The notes: a model not told the origin generated them from the sequence alone. Shown: positions 16,276-25,094, counted from the stretch's first letter. The stretch: DNA of 64,000 nt from Pseudomonas moraviensis (GCF_900105805.1 NZ_LT629788.1:2976001-3040000); one strand, 5' to 3'. Program-made: numbers and translations.

Positions 16276-17480
16276 GCCGCGCTCGCACTGGCTTGCAGGC
16301 GTGCCACCGGACGCTCGTGCACCGGCCAGTTAAGCGCCGCCGCCAACAGGCTCAAGAGAATCGCCACTTGCCAGATCAAGTCATAACTCCCGGTTCGGTC
16401 GTACACCACCCCGCCCAGCCAGCCGCCAAGAAACGAGCCGAGTTGATGGAACAGAAAGACGATGCCACCGAGCATGGACAAATTGCGCACGCCGAACAAG
16501 GTCGCCACCGTACCGTTGGTCAACGGCACCGTCGACAGCCACAGAAAGCCCATGGCCATGCCGAACAGATAGGCCGATGTGGTCGTCACCGGCTGCCACA
16601 GGAACAGCACGATCACCACCGCGCGCAGCAGATACAGCGCAGTCAACAGACGCGGCTTGGACATGCGCCCACCGAGCCAGCCGGCAGTGTAAGTGCCGAA
16701 AATATTGAACAGTCCGATCAACGCCAGCACCGTAGTGCCGACGCTCGCGGGCAGATGCTGATCGACCAGATACGCCGGCAGATGCACCCCGATGAATACC
16801 ACCTGAAAGCCGCAGACGAAAAAGCCGAACGCCAGCAGCCAGAACCCTGAATGTGAGCAGGCTTCGCGCAGCGCTTCGCCAAGGGATTGCTCGTGGCCGA
16901 GCACCGGCAATGGCTTGTCCTTGAGCATGCTCACCAGCGGCACGATCATCGCCACCAGCAAGCCCAGCACCAGCAGCGCAGCCGACCAGCCGAGCCAGCC
17001 AATCAACCCGAGGGTGCCCGGCAACATTGCAAACTGGCCGAACGAACCGGCGGCGCTGGCAATGCCCATGCCCATGCTGCGTTTGTCGGCCGGTACGGCG
17101 CGACCGACCACGCCGAGGATCACCGAGAACGAGGTGCCGGACAAACCGATACCGATCAACAGACCAGCGCTCAGTGACAGGGTCACCGGCGAATCGGACA
17201 AGCCCATGCACACCAGACCCAACGCGTAGAGCACACCGCCGACCAGCACCACTTTCGCCGCGCCGAAGCGGTCGGCCAGCGCGCCGGTGAACGGTTGCGC
17301 CAGGCCCCAGATCAGGTTCTGCAGGGCGATGGCGAAGGCAAACACCTCGCGCCCCCAGCCGAATTGCGCGCTCATCGGCGACAGGAACAGGCCAAACCCG
17401 TGGCGCACGCCCAATGACAACGCCAGGATCAGCGCACTTCCCAGCAATACCCAACCGCACGTACGCCACATTGTTGTCAT
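16272..17480 (-). CDS. MFS transporter controlled by neighbouring MarR regulator
   Basis: This 402-residue protein has twelve hydrophobic segments. FTGALADRFGAAKVVLVGG after helix 2 is MFS motif A, and the RHGFGLFLSPMSAQFGWGRE opening is typical of the monocarboxylate/oxalate-formate-like MFS branch. The ATG at 17480 (MTTMWRT) has GGAG 7 bases upstream; the longer in-frame extension reads through the operator palindrome and is not coding. A perfect 16-bp palindrome lies at 17496-17511, between this gene and the MarR gene (17533-17937) on the same strand. The substrate is unknown. Confidence 0.85.
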   Translation of the reverse strand: MTTMWRTCGWVLLGSALILALSLGVRHGFGLFLSPMSAQFGWGREVFAFAIALQNLIWGLAQPFTGALADRFGAAKVVLVGGVLYALGLVCMGLSDSPVTLSLSAGLLIGIGLSGTSFSVILGVVGRAVPADKRSMGMGIASAAGSFGQFAMLPGTLGLIGWLGWSAALLVLGLLVAMIVPLVSMLKDKPLPVLGHEQSLGEALREACSHSGFWLLAFGFFVCGFQVVFIGVHLPAYLVDQHLPASVGTTVLALIGLFNIFGTYTAGWLGGRMSKPRLLTALYLLRAVVIVLFLWQPVTTTSAYLFGMAMGFLWLSTVPLTNGTVATLFGVRNLSMLGGIVFLFHQLGSFLGGWLGGVVYDRTGSYDLIWQVAILLSLLAAALNWPVHERPVARLQASASAA

Positions 17481-17495
17481 TGTTATTCTCCAGTC

Positions 17496-17511
17496 GCGGG
17501 TATATACCCGC
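17496..17511. promoter_or_regulatory. Perfect 16-bp palindrome, likely MarR operator
   Basis: GCGGGTATATACCCGC is a perfect palindrome placed 15 bases upstream of the MFS start codon. A near-identical copy occurs at 17941-17956 directly upstream of the MarR gene. Confidence 0.7.
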
Positions 17512-17532
17512 TTGAGCTCGAAGAAACGGCCG

Positions 17533-17937
17533 TCAGGCCAGCTCGTCGAGCAATTTGAGCAAGGTTTCGCGCTTCTCGGCACCGAGACGGTCGATCAGCC
17601 GCTGTTGCGCCGCTTCCCACGCTGGCAAGGCCGCTGCCAGGCGTTGCACACCGGTTTCGGTGAGGCGCACGATGCGGTTGCGCATGTCCTCGCCCTCCGC
17701 CAGCGTCACCAGACCCTCGCCCTCAAGCACACGCAAATTGCGCCCGAGGGTGCTGCGATCCAGGCCCATGGCTTCGGCCAGTTCGGAGATGCTCGGTTGC
17801 TCCAGCCGCTGCAGATTGCACAGCAGAGAATACTGGGCAACGTTGATCCCGAAGCCGTCGAGAGCGCCGTCGTAATGCCTGCTGACGCCACGCGCGGCGC
17901 GACGCAGGTTGGTGCACAAACACTGAGAAGGAAGCAT
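17533..17937 (-). CDS. MarR-family transcriptional regulator
   Basis: This 134-residue winged-helix protein carries a MarR DNA-recognition segment at about residues 52-75 (SISELAEAMGLDRSTLGRNL), a wing (GLVTLAEGEDMRNRIVRLT) and flanking dimerisation helices. The ATG at 17937 has no good Shine-Dalgarno sequence; the candidate operator ends three bases away, so the transcript may be leaderless or very short-leadered. The gene precedes the MFS gene by 52 bp. The same palindrome before both genes points to autoregulation and control of the transporter. The first cysteines (LPSQCLCTNLRR) could be redox-active, as in some MarR proteins, but that is speculative. Confidence 0.87.
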   Translation of the reverse strand: MLPSQCLCTNLRRAARGVSRHYDGALDGFGINVAQYSLLCNLQRLEQPSISELAEAMGLDRSTLGRNLRVLEGEGLVTLAEGEDMRNRIVRLTETGVQRLAAALPAWEAAQQRLIDRLGAEKRETLLKLLDELA

Positions 17938-17940
17938 GAT

Positions 17941-17956
17941 GCGTGTATATACCCGC
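17941..17956. promoter_or_regulatory. Second copy of the MarR palindrome
   Basis: GCGTGTATATACCCGC differs from a perfect palindrome at one pair and from the copy at 17496-17511 by one base. It directly abuts the MarR start codon, where binding would block transcription or initiation. Confidence 0.68.
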
Positions 17957-18015
17957 GAGTGTGTTAAATCAAGTTACAGATGAGTTGATTCTGAACATCT
18001 TTGTTGCCGGTGAGG

Positions 18016-18091
18016 CCGCCTTCGCGAGCAGGCTCGCTCCTACAGGGGATAGCATTCCGAAAGTGGGAGCTAGCCTGCTCGCGAAGGGGCC
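18016..18091. repeat. REP doublet (REPIN)
   Basis: Inverted REP units with a spacer of about 20 bp lie between the cobS 3' end and the marR region. The right arm has GAGCTAGCC instead of GAGCGAGCC, a single change. Confidence 0.87.
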
Positions 18092-18112
18092 GGCATCATC
18101 AACGCAAATCCT

Positions 18113-18835
18113 TCAGACCAACGCGAGGCCAACCAACACCGCCATCTCCAGCAATTCCAGCATCGCCCCCGCCGTATCCCCGGTGGTCCCGCCCAACCGC
18201 CGCATCATCACCCGCCGCAGCCAGACAAACACCCCCAGCGAAATCAGCACCGCACCAAACCCGGCGATCAACACGCAGCCCAGCGCACTCAGCCCCAGCA
18301 CCCACCCACCCGCTTTACGTGGCAGATGATCGGCCAGCGCCTGGCCCAACCCACCCTTACGCACATACGGCGTGGTCAGAAACAACCCCAGCAACGCTGC
18401 CCGCCCGAGCACCGGAACGATGATCAGCGCCATACCCTGCCCTTGTTCGATCAACGCCAACAGCGCGGCGAATTTCAGCAGCAGCACCAACACCAGCGTG
18501 ACCACCGCGATCGGCCCGCTGCGTGGATCTTTCATGATCGTCAGCGTACGCTCGCGATCACCGAAGCCGCCGAGCCAGGCATCAGCGCTGTCGGCCAGGC
18601 CATCGAGATGCAGCGCGCCGCTGAGCAGCACCCACACGGTCAACAACAGCGCCGCATGCAGCAACACTGGTGTGCCGCCAAGCAGTAGATTCGAAGCGTA
18701 GAGGATCAACCCGAACAGCAATCCCACCAGCGGATAAAACAGTAGCGAACGGCCGAGCTGTTGCGGCTCGGGCATGCCCTGCAAACGAATCGGAAGGCTG
18801 CTGAGAAACTGCAAGGCAATCCACAGCGGCAACAT
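18113..18835 (-). CDS. cobS: Adenosylcobinamide-GDP ribazoletransferase (cobalamin synthase)
   Basis: This 240-residue polytopic membrane protein joins adenosylcobinamide-GDP to alpha-ribazole (phosphate), the last assembly step of cobalamin. The N-terminus carries ALQFLSSLPIRL, and GALHLDGLADSADAWLGG near residues 90-110 is the metal-binding CobS hallmark (HLDGLADxxDA). The length fits the family (about 240-250). It is the last gene of the minus-strand cob operon, one base after cobC. A REP doublet lies just beyond it. Confidence 0.95.
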   Translation of the reverse strand: MLPLWIALQFLSSLPIRLQGMPEPQQLGRSLLFYPLVGLLFGLILYASNLLLGGTPVLLHAALLLTVWVLLSGALHLDGLADSADAWLGGFGDRERTLTIMKDPRSGPIAVVTLVLVLLLKFAALLALIEQGQGMALIIVPVLGRAALLGLFLTTPYVRKGGLGQALADHLPRKAGGWVLGLSALGCVLIAGFGAVLISLGVFVWLRRVMMRRLGGTTGDTAGAMLELLEMAVLVGLALV

Positions 18836-18836
18836 C

Positions 18837-19412
18837 TCAGTGACCTTCCTTGAGCGCGCCGTCAGCCCCGACCGTCAGCGCAAACAGCGCGCCGTGACCG
18901 ACTTCGACGTTGAGCAATTGTTCACGGGGCAAACCTCGCGCTTGGGCCAGTAACAAGCGCATCACGCCGCCGTGGCTGACCAGCAGAATCCGTTCACCGG
19001 CGTAGGCGGCATGCAGGCGCGCGACTGCCGCCAGCACCCGCGCAGAAAATTCGCTGACCGGCTCACCCTGCGGTGGCGTAAATGCATACGGATCCGCCCA
19101 GAACAGCCCCAACGCCTCGGCATCCGTCTCCATCAACGCCGCCGCGCTTTGCCCTTCCCACGCGCCGAAATGCAGTTCCTGCAGATCCTTGTCGAGATGC
19201 ACCGACAGCTTCAGTTGCTCGCCGAGTTCGGCGGCAAACCGCGCGCAGCGCTGCAATGGCGAGCTGACAATGCGATCCCAAGGCCCGCCTTCGACCACCG
19301 CCGCACGCATCTGCACCCAGCCGTTTTCGGTCAGTGCGTCGTCGAGGCTGCCGCGCAAGCCACCACCCAGTTCCGTTTCGCCGTGGCGCAGCAGGTCGAG
19401 GCGCAGGCTCAT
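18837..19412 (-). CDS. cobC: Alpha-ribazole phosphatase (histidine phosphatase family)
   Basis: This 191-residue protein starts with the histidine-phosphatase motif LRHGETELGGG (RHG at residues 9-11), where the histidine is the phospho-acceptor. The second catalytic histidine lies in VSHGGVMR at about 145. In this context it removes phosphate from alpha-ribazole 5'-phosphate or adenosylcobalamin 5'-phosphate. It overlaps cobT by the ATGA at 19409-19412 and is followed by cobS after one base. The name cobC is also used for a different enzyme in P. denitrificans nomenclature. Confidence 0.9.
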   Translation of the reverse strand: MSLRLDLLRHGETELGGGLRGSLDDALTENGWVQMRAAVVEGGPWDRIVSSPLQRCARFAAELGEQLKLSVHLDKDLQELHFGAWEGQSAAALMETDAEALGLFWADPYAFTPPQGEPVSEFSARVLAAVARLHAAYAGERILLVSHGGVMRLLLAQARGLPREQLLNVEVGHGALFALTVGADGALKEGH

Positions 19413-20464
19413 GCCGGGCGATCCGCCACGGCCGCTTCGGCGAACGTCGCCATTTGCCCGTGCAGGTCACAGGCCAGGCGCAACAATGGCACCGCCAACG
19501 CCGCGCCGCTGCCCTCGCCCAGGCGCAGGCCGAGTTCCAGCAACGGCTCGGCGCTCAGGGTTTCCAGCACATGGCGATGGCCCGGCTCGGCGCCGCGATG
19601 GCCGAACAACAGCCACTCGCGACACGCCGGATTCAAGCGCACCGCGACCAGCGCCGCGACCGTGCAGATAAAACCGTCGACCAGCACCGCGATGCCTTCC
19701 TGCGCGCAGGCCAGATAAGCGCCGACCAACGCGGCAATCTCGAAACCGCCGAGATTGAACAGCGTCTGCAAGGCATCGCCGCGCTGCGCGGCATGCAGCG
19801 CCAGCGCACGTTCGATAACTTGCGCCTTGTGGCTGACGCCAGCGGCATTCAGCCCGGTGCCGGGACCGGTCAGGTGCGCCACCGGGCAGTCGAGCAAGGC
19901 GCAGGCCAGCGCACTCGCCGCCGTGGTGTTGCCGATGCCCATTTCACCGCCGATAAACAACCGCGCCCCGGCGGCTTTCGCGCGCAACACGCTGTCGCGA
20001 CCGGCCCGCAAGGCCAGTTCGCCCTGAGCCTGAGTCATTGCCGCGCCCGCCACGAAATTCGCCGTGCCCGGGCCAATGTTCACATGGCGCACGCCGGGCA
20101 GATTCAGCGTCGGATTCACTGTCCCCAGATCGATCACTTCCAGTTGCGCGCCGAGCTGACGCGCCAGCACGCTGATCGCCGCGCCGCCGCTGACGAAATT
20201 CAGCAGCATCTGCCCGGTGACTTCCTGCGGATAAGCCGAAACGCCCTCCGCCACCACACCATGATCGCCAGCGAAAATCGCGATCCAGATCTGATCGAGC
20301 GTCGGCTTGAGCTGACCTTGCAGACCGGCCAGTTGCACCGCCACCGATTCAAGACGCCCGAGCGAACCGGCCGGTTTGGTCAATTGCTGCTGGCGCTCGG
20401 TCGCTTGCGCAACGATGTCGGCATTCACGGCTTGGCACGGGTTCAGCCACCAGGTCGGGCTCAT
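19409..20464 (-). CDS. cobT: Nicotinate-nucleotide-dimethylbenzimidazole phosphoribosyltransferase
   Basis: This 351-residue protein activates the lower ligand by making alpha-ribazole phosphate from dimethylbenzimidazole and nicotinate mononucleotide. Recognisable segments are LTKPAGSLGRLE near residue 25, FAGDHGVVAEGVSAYPQ near 75, and GGEMGIGNTTAASAL with a C-terminal catalytic glutamate region. The start at 20464 (MSPTWWL) overlaps the cobU/cobP stop by ATGA; the longer frame lacks a ribosome-binding site. BluB, which makes the dimethylbenzimidazole, is encoded in the same operon. Confidence 0.95.
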   Translation of the reverse strand: MSPTWWLNPCQAVNADIVAQATERQQQLTKPAGSLGRLESVAVQLAGLQGQLKPTLDQIWIAIFAGDHGVVAEGVSAYPQEVTGQMLLNFVSGGAAISVLARQLGAQLEVIDLGTVNPTLNLPGVRHVNIGPGTANFVAGAAMTQAQGELALRAGRDSVLRAKAAGARLFIGGEMGIGNTTAASALACALLDCPVAHLTGPGTGLNAAGVSHKAQVIERALALHAAQRGDALQTLFNLGGFEIAALVGAYLACAQEGIAVLVDGFICTVAALVAVRLNPACREWLLFGHRGAEPGHRHVLETLSAEPLLELGLRLGEGSGAALAVPLLRLACDLHGQMATFAEAAVADRPA

Positions 20465-20982
20465 AATGCAGGTCCTTTCAAAGTCAGGGGCAGGCCGGCG
20501 ACGGTCAGCACCACTCGCTGACAACGCTCGGCCAGAGCTTGATGCAGCCAACCGGCTTCATCGACGTAGCGGCGAGTCAATTCGCCCAGCGGCACGACAC
20601 CCATTCCGGTCTCGTTGCTGACAAAAATGATTTCACCCGGCAGCGCGGCCAGGCAGTCCAGCAGGGCTTCACGCTCGGCGGCGAGACGCTCGGCGTCGTC
20701 GAGCATCAGCAGATTGGTCAGCCACAGGGTCAGGCAATCAACCAGCAGGCAGCGCTCGGCGTCGGCAGATTCGCGCAGCACGCGGGCCAGTTCCAGCGGT
20801 TCCTCGATCAACGCCCATTCGGCGGGTCGGCGCGCGCGGTGATGGGCGACGCGCTGGTTCATCTCGCCGTCGAGCGGCTGGCTGGTGGCGATGTAGGTCA
20901 CGGCGAGATGGCTGTCGCTGGCGAGTTTTTCCGCCAGACGACTTTTGCCGGAGCGGGCGCCGCCGAGGATCAGTTGGAGCAT
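20461..20982 (-). CDS. cobU: Adenosylcobinamide kinase / adenosylcobinamide-phosphate guanylyltransferase
   Basis: This 173-residue bifunctional enzyme phosphorylates adenosylcobinamide and then transfers GMP to it. The N-terminal P-loop is LILGGARSGKSRLAEKLA (GGARSGKS, residues 5-12). VTYIATSQPLDGEMNQRVAHHRARRP carries the GTP-binding and guanylated-histidine region, and EIIFVSNETGMGVVP is a further family motif. It is called cobP in P. denitrificans nomenclature. The start at 20982 follows AGGA. The gap of about 123 bp to cobQ upstream contains a REP doublet, the only sizeable gap in the operon. Confidence 0.95.
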   Translation of the reverse strand: MLQLILGGARSGKSRLAEKLASDSHLAVTYIATSQPLDGEMNQRVAHHRARRPAEWALIEEPLELARVLRESADAERCLLVDCLTLWLTNLLMLDDAERLAAEREALLDCLAALPGEIIFVSNETGMGVVPLGELTRRYVDEAGWLHQALAERCQRVVLTVAGLPLTLKGPAL

Positions 20983-21019
20983 GAGAACATCCTGAAAATT
21001 ATGTATTGAGGCGACCGGC

Positions 21020-21092
21020 GCTATCGCGAGCAGGCTCACTCCTACAGGGGACCGCATTTCAAATGCAGGAGTGAGCCTGCTCGCGAAGAGGC
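21020..21092. repeat. REP doublet (REPIN) inside the cob operon
   Basis: Inverted REP units of the CTCACTCCTACA subtype lie between cobQ and cobU. The right arm ends CGCGAAGAGGCC like the element at 6096. It could moderate downstream expression or protect upstream mRNA ends. Confidence 0.87.
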
Positions 21093-21105
21093 CAGTCCAG
21101 ACAAC

Positions 21106-22557
21106 TCAAATCCCACAGAGCTGACGCAACAAATCGGTATCCAGATGATTCTCCACCAGATCCGCCAGGCGCTCGATATCGCGCTCGCGCAAGCCGTGGT
21201 AATCGACCTCTTGCACATCACTCAACCCGGCCCAGCGCAACAACGCCGCGCTTGCCTCGGGGGATTCGAACAAGCCATGCAGATAGGTGCCGAACACCTG
21301 GCCATCGGCACTTTGCGCACCATCGCAACGACCGTCGTCCAAATGTACCGCCGGGTTCTCCAGCGCCGGCCCGGTGGTCACGCCAGCATGAATTTCATAA
21401 CCGCTGACTTCAGCGTTTTCCAGCGCCAGCCGGCCATGCACATTGCGCAGTTGTTTCTCGGCTTCAAGCTGCGTTTCAAACGCCAGCAGACCCAGACCCG
21501 CGCTGGAGCCGGCAATACCTTCAAGGCCGAGCGGGTCGTGCACCTGCTCACCGAGCATCTGCAGACCGCCGCAAATCCCCAGCACCTTGCCGCCGTAGCG
21601 CAGATGCCGATTGATCGCTGCGTCCCAGCCGTTGGCGCGCAGATAAGCCAGATCACTGCGCACGCTTTTCGAGCCCGGCAGGATGATCAGGTCGGCGGCC
21701 GGAATCGCCTGCCCCGGGCCGACGAATTGCAGATCCACCTGCGGGTGCAGCCGCAGCGGGTCGAAGTCGGTGTGATTGCTGATGCGCGGCAGCACCGGCA
21801 CCACTACCTTCAAGACCTGCTCGGCCTTGTCGGTCTGGCGCTGGTCGATGCCGTCTTCAGCCTCAAGGTGCAGATCCATCACGTAGGGCAACACGCCGAC
21901 CACCGGTTTGCCGGTGCGCTGTTCGAGCCAGTCGAGGCCCGGTTGCAGCAAGGCGATGTCGCCGCGAAAGCGGTTGATGATGAAGCCTTTGACCCGCGCC
22001 TGTTCGCTTGGCGACAGCAACTCCAGCGTGCCGACCAGATGCGCAAACACGCCACCGCGATTGATGTCGGCGATCAGCAAAACCGGGCAATCCACCGCTT
22101 CGGCAAAGCCCATGTTGGCAATGTCGCCGGCGCGCAGATTGATCTCAGCCGGCGAACCGGCGCCTTCGACCATCACCAGCGGATACGCCGCGCTGAGCCG
22201 CGCATGGGAAGCGAGCACCGCTTGCATCGCGATGGCTTTGTAATCGTGATAGGCAACGGCGTTCATCGTCGTCACGGCGCGGCCATGAATGATCACTTGT
22301 GCGCCGGTGTCGCTGTTGGGCTTGAGCAGTACCGGATTCATGTCGGTGTGCGGTTCGAGACCGGCGGCTTGCGCCTGCACCGCCTGCGCCCGGCCGATCT
22401 CGCCGCCGTCAGCGGTCACCGCGCTGTTGAGCGCCATGTTCTGCGGCTTGAACGGCACCACCGCAATGCCCTGGCGGGTGGCCCAGCGGCACAACGCCGT
22501 CACCAAGGTACTTTTGCCGGCATCGGACGTGGTGCCTTGCACCATCAGAGTGGTCAT
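21106..22557 (-). CDS. cobQ: Cobyric acid synthase
   Basis: This 483-residue glutamine amidotransferase amidates the b, d, e and g side chains of adenosylcobyrinic acid a,c-diamide. The N-terminal dethiobiotin-synthetase-like ATPase begins MVQGTTSDAGKSTLVTALCRW with the P-loop at residues 8-15. The class I glutaminase half carries GICGGLQMLG (nucleophile Cys near 335) and a C-terminal THG-type His-Glu region (YLHGLFESPE). The start at 22557 has AAGGAA ahead of it and overlaps the stop of the preceding gene. Length matches the family. Confidence 0.96.
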   Translation of the reverse strand: MTTLMVQGTTSDAGKSTLVTALCRWATRQGIAVVPFKPQNMALNSAVTADGGEIGRAQAVQAQAAGLEPHTDMNPVLLKPNSDTGAQVIIHGRAVTTMNAVAYHDYKAIAMQAVLASHARLSAAYPLVMVEGAGSPAEINLRAGDIANMGFAEAVDCPVLLIADINRGGVFAHLVGTLELLSPSEQARVKGFIINRFRGDIALLQPGLDWLEQRTGKPVVGVLPYVMDLHLEAEDGIDQRQTDKAEQVLKVVVPVLPRISNHTDFDPLRLHPQVDLQFVGPGQAIPAADLIILPGSKSVRSDLAYLRANGWDAAINRHLRYGGKVLGICGGLQMLGEQVHDPLGLEGIAGSSAGLGLLAFETQLEAEKQLRNVHGRLALENAEVSGYEIHAGVTTGPALENPAVHLDDGRCDGAQSADGQVFGTYLHGLFESPEASAALLRWAGLSDVQEVDYHGLRERDIERLADLVENHLDTDLLRQLCGI

Positions 22558-23546
22558 GGTTTTTCCTTGGCGAAAGCTTGCAAAGCCTGTTCGAGGCGCA
22601 GTTCTTGCGCGGCATCGGCAGGCAGGCCGAAGCGCACACTGCTGTTGTGCGTGAAGAGGCGCAGGAGGATGCCGCGCCGGGCGAGGAATTCGTGCAGCGC
22701 TTCCGCCTGCTCGGTGATCAGCCACTGAAACAGCGCGCAGCCACCCTGCGGCGCGAAGCCACAACGGGTCAGCAACGCCGCCAAACGCTCGCTCGCTTGG
22801 TCACTGCGAATCCGCTGACGGGTGTGGCCCTCGGTGTCTTGCAGGCACGCCGTGCCGAGCACTCGCGTCGGCCCGCTCACCGCCCACGGCCCGACCTGTT
22901 CGGCGAGCAGTTTGAGCAACTTGCGCTCGGCCAGAACGAAACCGAGGCGCACCCCGGCCAGACCGAAAAACTTGCCGAACGAACGCAACACCACCAGCCC
23001 GACCTGATGCGCATAGGGCGCCAGGCTCAGTTGCGGGGTGTTGTCCATGAATGCTTCATCGACTACCAGCCAGCCGCCGCGTTGCGCCAGCCGCGCATGC
23101 CAGTCGAGCAGGCGCGCCGGGGTCAGGCTCAGGCCGGTCGGATTGTTCGGGTTGACCACCACCAGCACATCCAGGCTGTCGAGAAAGAACTCGACCTCCT
23201 GCTCAAGCACTTCACGGACGATGTAACCGCTGCGCCGCCACGCCTCGGCATGCTCGGCATAGCACGGCGACAACACGCCGACCTTGCCGGCCCGGCGCAG
23301 ACGCGGCAGCAACTGGATGGCCATTTGCGAGCCGGCCACCGGCAACACCTGGGCGGCGCCGTAGTAGTCGCAGGCCGCCTGTTCCAGGCCGTCGTCGGTT
23401 TCCGGCAGGCGGGCCCAGGCGCGCAGCGGGATCTCCGGGATCGCAAATGGCCACGGCGCGAGGCCGCTGGACAAGTCGAGCCAGTCAGCCTCGGCAATTC
23501 CGTAATCGAGTGCAGCCTTGCGCAGCCGTCCACCGTGCTCAAGCAT
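22554..23546 (-). CDS. cobC: Threonine-phosphate decarboxylase (PLP enzyme, CobC/CobD)
   Basis: This 330-residue PLP-dependent class I/II aminotransferase-fold enzyme makes (R)-1-amino-2-propanol phosphate, the linker of the nucleotide loop. VVNPNNPTGLSL is the conserved Asn-Pro motif, VVDEAFMD carries the PLP-pyridine Asp, and VVLRSFGKFFGLAGVRLGF holds the Schiff-base lysine (SFGK). It is CobD in Salmonella and CobC in P. denitrificans nomenclature; the same symbol also names the phosphatase in this operon. It overlaps cbiB by 8 bases and cobQ by ATGA. Confidence 0.93.
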   Translation of the reverse strand: MLEHGGRLRKAALDYGIAEADWLDLSSGLAPWPFAIPEIPLRAWARLPETDDGLEQAACDYYGAAQVLPVAGSQMAIQLLPRLRRAGKVGVLSPCYAEHAEAWRRSGYIVREVLEQEVEFFLDSLDVLVVVNPNNPTGLSLTPARLLDWHARLAQRGGWLVVDEAFMDNTPQLSLAPYAHQVGLVVLRSFGKFFGLAGVRLGFVLAERKLLKLLAEQVGPWAVSGPTRVLGTACLQDTEGHTRQRIRSDQASERLAALLTRCGFAPQGGCALFQWLITEQAEALHEFLARRGILLRLFTHNSSVRFGLPADAAQELRLEQALQAFAKEKP

Positions 23547-24447
23547 AAAATTCCGCCCCCAGGCAAAGCATCAGCAGCCATAACCATACGCCGCGCTGGA
23601 CCAATTGCCAGCCACGGTCGATGGAGTCGGCGTCCGCCGGGGCGCCCTCGCCCAGTTGCGGGCGCTCGTGCAGTTCGCCGTGATAAATCGCCGGGCCACC
23701 CAGTTCGACGCCCAGCGCACCGGCACCTGCCGCCATCACCGGGCCGGCGTTGGGGCTGTCCCACTGCGGCGCCTGGGTGCGCCAGCACTTGAGCGCGAGT
23801 CGGGTTTTGCCGAGCAGCGCGTAGGTCAACGCCACCAGACGCGCAGGAATGTAGTTCAACACGTCGTCGATCTTCGCCGCCGCCCAGCCGAAACGTTCAA
23901 AGCGTTCGTTGCGATAACCCCACATCGCATCGAGGGTATTGCTCAAGCGATACAGGACCACGCCCGGTGCGCCGGCGACGACAAACCAGAACAGCGCAGC
24001 GAACACCGCATCGCTGCCGTTTTCCAGCACTGACTCCGTGGCGGCGCGGGCTACGGCAGTGCTGTCGAGTTCATCGGTCTGGCGGCTGACCAGATAGCCG
24101 ACGCGCTTGCGCGCCTCGTCCAGATCATCAGCGCGCAACGCCGCCGCGACCGGCGCGACATGCTCGCCGAGACTGCGCATGCCCAGGGCGCAATACAGCG
24201 CGAGAATCTCGACAATCCAGCCCACATAGGGCGCCCAGGAAAATGCGGTGGCGAGCAGAGTCAGCGGCAGTACCGCGAGGACCCACGCGGTCACGCCGTG
24301 GCTGCGCCAGCCACGACCGCCGGCGTTGAAGCGTTGCTCTATGCGCCCGGCGAAATTGCCGAACGCCACCAGCGGATGCCAGCGTTTCGGTTCACCGAGC
24401 AGCGCATCCAGCGCTACCGCAGCGACACTCAGCAACGCCACACTCAT
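23539..24447 (-). CDS. cobD: Adenosylcobinamide-phosphate synthase (CbiB/CobD)
   Basis: This 302-residue membrane protein attaches aminopropanol phosphate to adenosylcobyric acid. The N-terminus carries LDALLGEPKRWHPLVAFGN (the DxxxGxPxxxHP motif of CbiB), and WGYRNERFERFGWAAAKIDD and GDSPNAG-like WDSPNAGPVMA follow in the second half. Several hydrophobic segments place it in the inner membrane. The start ATG at 24447 has GGGAG upstream and overlaps the bluB stop by ATGA. In Salmonella nomenclature it is CbiB. Confidence 0.94.
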   Translation of the reverse strand: MSVALLSVAAVALDALLGEPKRWHPLVAFGNFAGRIEQRFNAGGRGWRSHGVTAWVLAVLPLTLLATAFSWAPYVGWIVEILALYCALGMRSLGEHVAPVAAALRADDLDEARKRVGYLVSRQTDELDSTAVARAATESVLENGSDAVFAALFWFVVAGAPGVVLYRLSNTLDAMWGYRNERFERFGWAAAKIDDVLNYIPARLVALTYALLGKTRLALKCWRTQAPQWDSPNAGPVMAAGAGALGVELGGPAIYHGELHERPQLGEGAPADADSIDRGWQLVQRGVWLWLLMLCLGAEFYA

Positions 24448-25094
24448 TGACTCACTCCCCAATAATTTTCATACAGCAACTCGTTCAGCGGCCGCGCTTG
24501 CGCCCAGCCTTCGAGCACCAGCATCGGCGCTGGATAGAATTCCTTTACCGGCCCCAGACACAACACCGCCAGCGGCTTGGCACCGGCCGGCAACTTGAGT
24601 AAACCCGCCAGGGCCTGCGGCTCGAACAGCGAGACCCAGCCCATGCCCAGGCCTTCGGCACGGGACGCCAGCCACAGATTCTGGATCGCGCAGGACAACG
24701 AGGCCATGTCCATTTCCGGCAACGTGCGCCGACCGAAGATGTGTTTTTCGCGATCGTCCATCAGTGCCGCGACCAGCACTTCGGCGCAATCGTTGATGCC
24801 TTCGACCTTGAGCTGCATGAACTCATCGCTGCGCTCGCCGAGGGCTTCGGCGGTGCGGATGCGTTCTGCTTCCACCAGATCGCGGATCTGCCCGCGCAGA
24901 GCGCGATCGCTGATACGGATGAAGCGCCAGGGCTGCATCAGGCCGACGCTTGGGGCTTGGTGGGCGGCTTCCAACAAACGTCGCAGCAGTTGCGGCTCGA
25001 CGGTGCCGCCGGTGAAGTGGCGCATGTCGCGGCGTTCGGCGATGGCCTTGTAGACCGCAGCGCGTTCGGCTTCGGAGAATGTGTTGTCGGTCAT
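24444..25094 (-). CDS. bluB: 5,6-dimethylbenzimidazole synthase
   Basis: This 216-residue flavin-destroying nitroreductase-fold enzyme cleaves reduced FMN with oxygen to give dimethylbenzimidazole, the lower ligand of cobalamin. The RRDMRHFTGGTVEP opening, PSVGLMQPWRFIRI and MGWVSLFEP segments match BluB rather than generic nitroreductases. The oxygen dependence fits an aerobic B12 route. The start at 25094 follows AAGGG and overlaps the stop of cobB (ATGA at 25091-25094). The stop itself lies in REP-derived sequence. Confidence 0.94.
   Translation of the reverse strand: MTDNTFSEAERAAVYKAIAERRDMRHFTGGTVEPQLLRRLLEAAHQAPSVGLMQPWRFIRISDRALRGQIRDLVEAERIRTAEALGERSDEFMQLKVEGINDCAEVLVAALMDDREKHIFGRRTLPEMDMASLSCAIQNLWLASRAEGLGMGWVSLFEPQALAGLLKLPAGAKPLAVLCLGPVKEFYPAPMLVLEGWAQARPLNELLYENYWGVSQ

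Noticed and set aside
21145..23792. Long plus-strand ORFs over cobQ and threonine-phosphate decarboxylase
   Set aside because: Antisense shadows of genes with unambiguous catalytic motifs.
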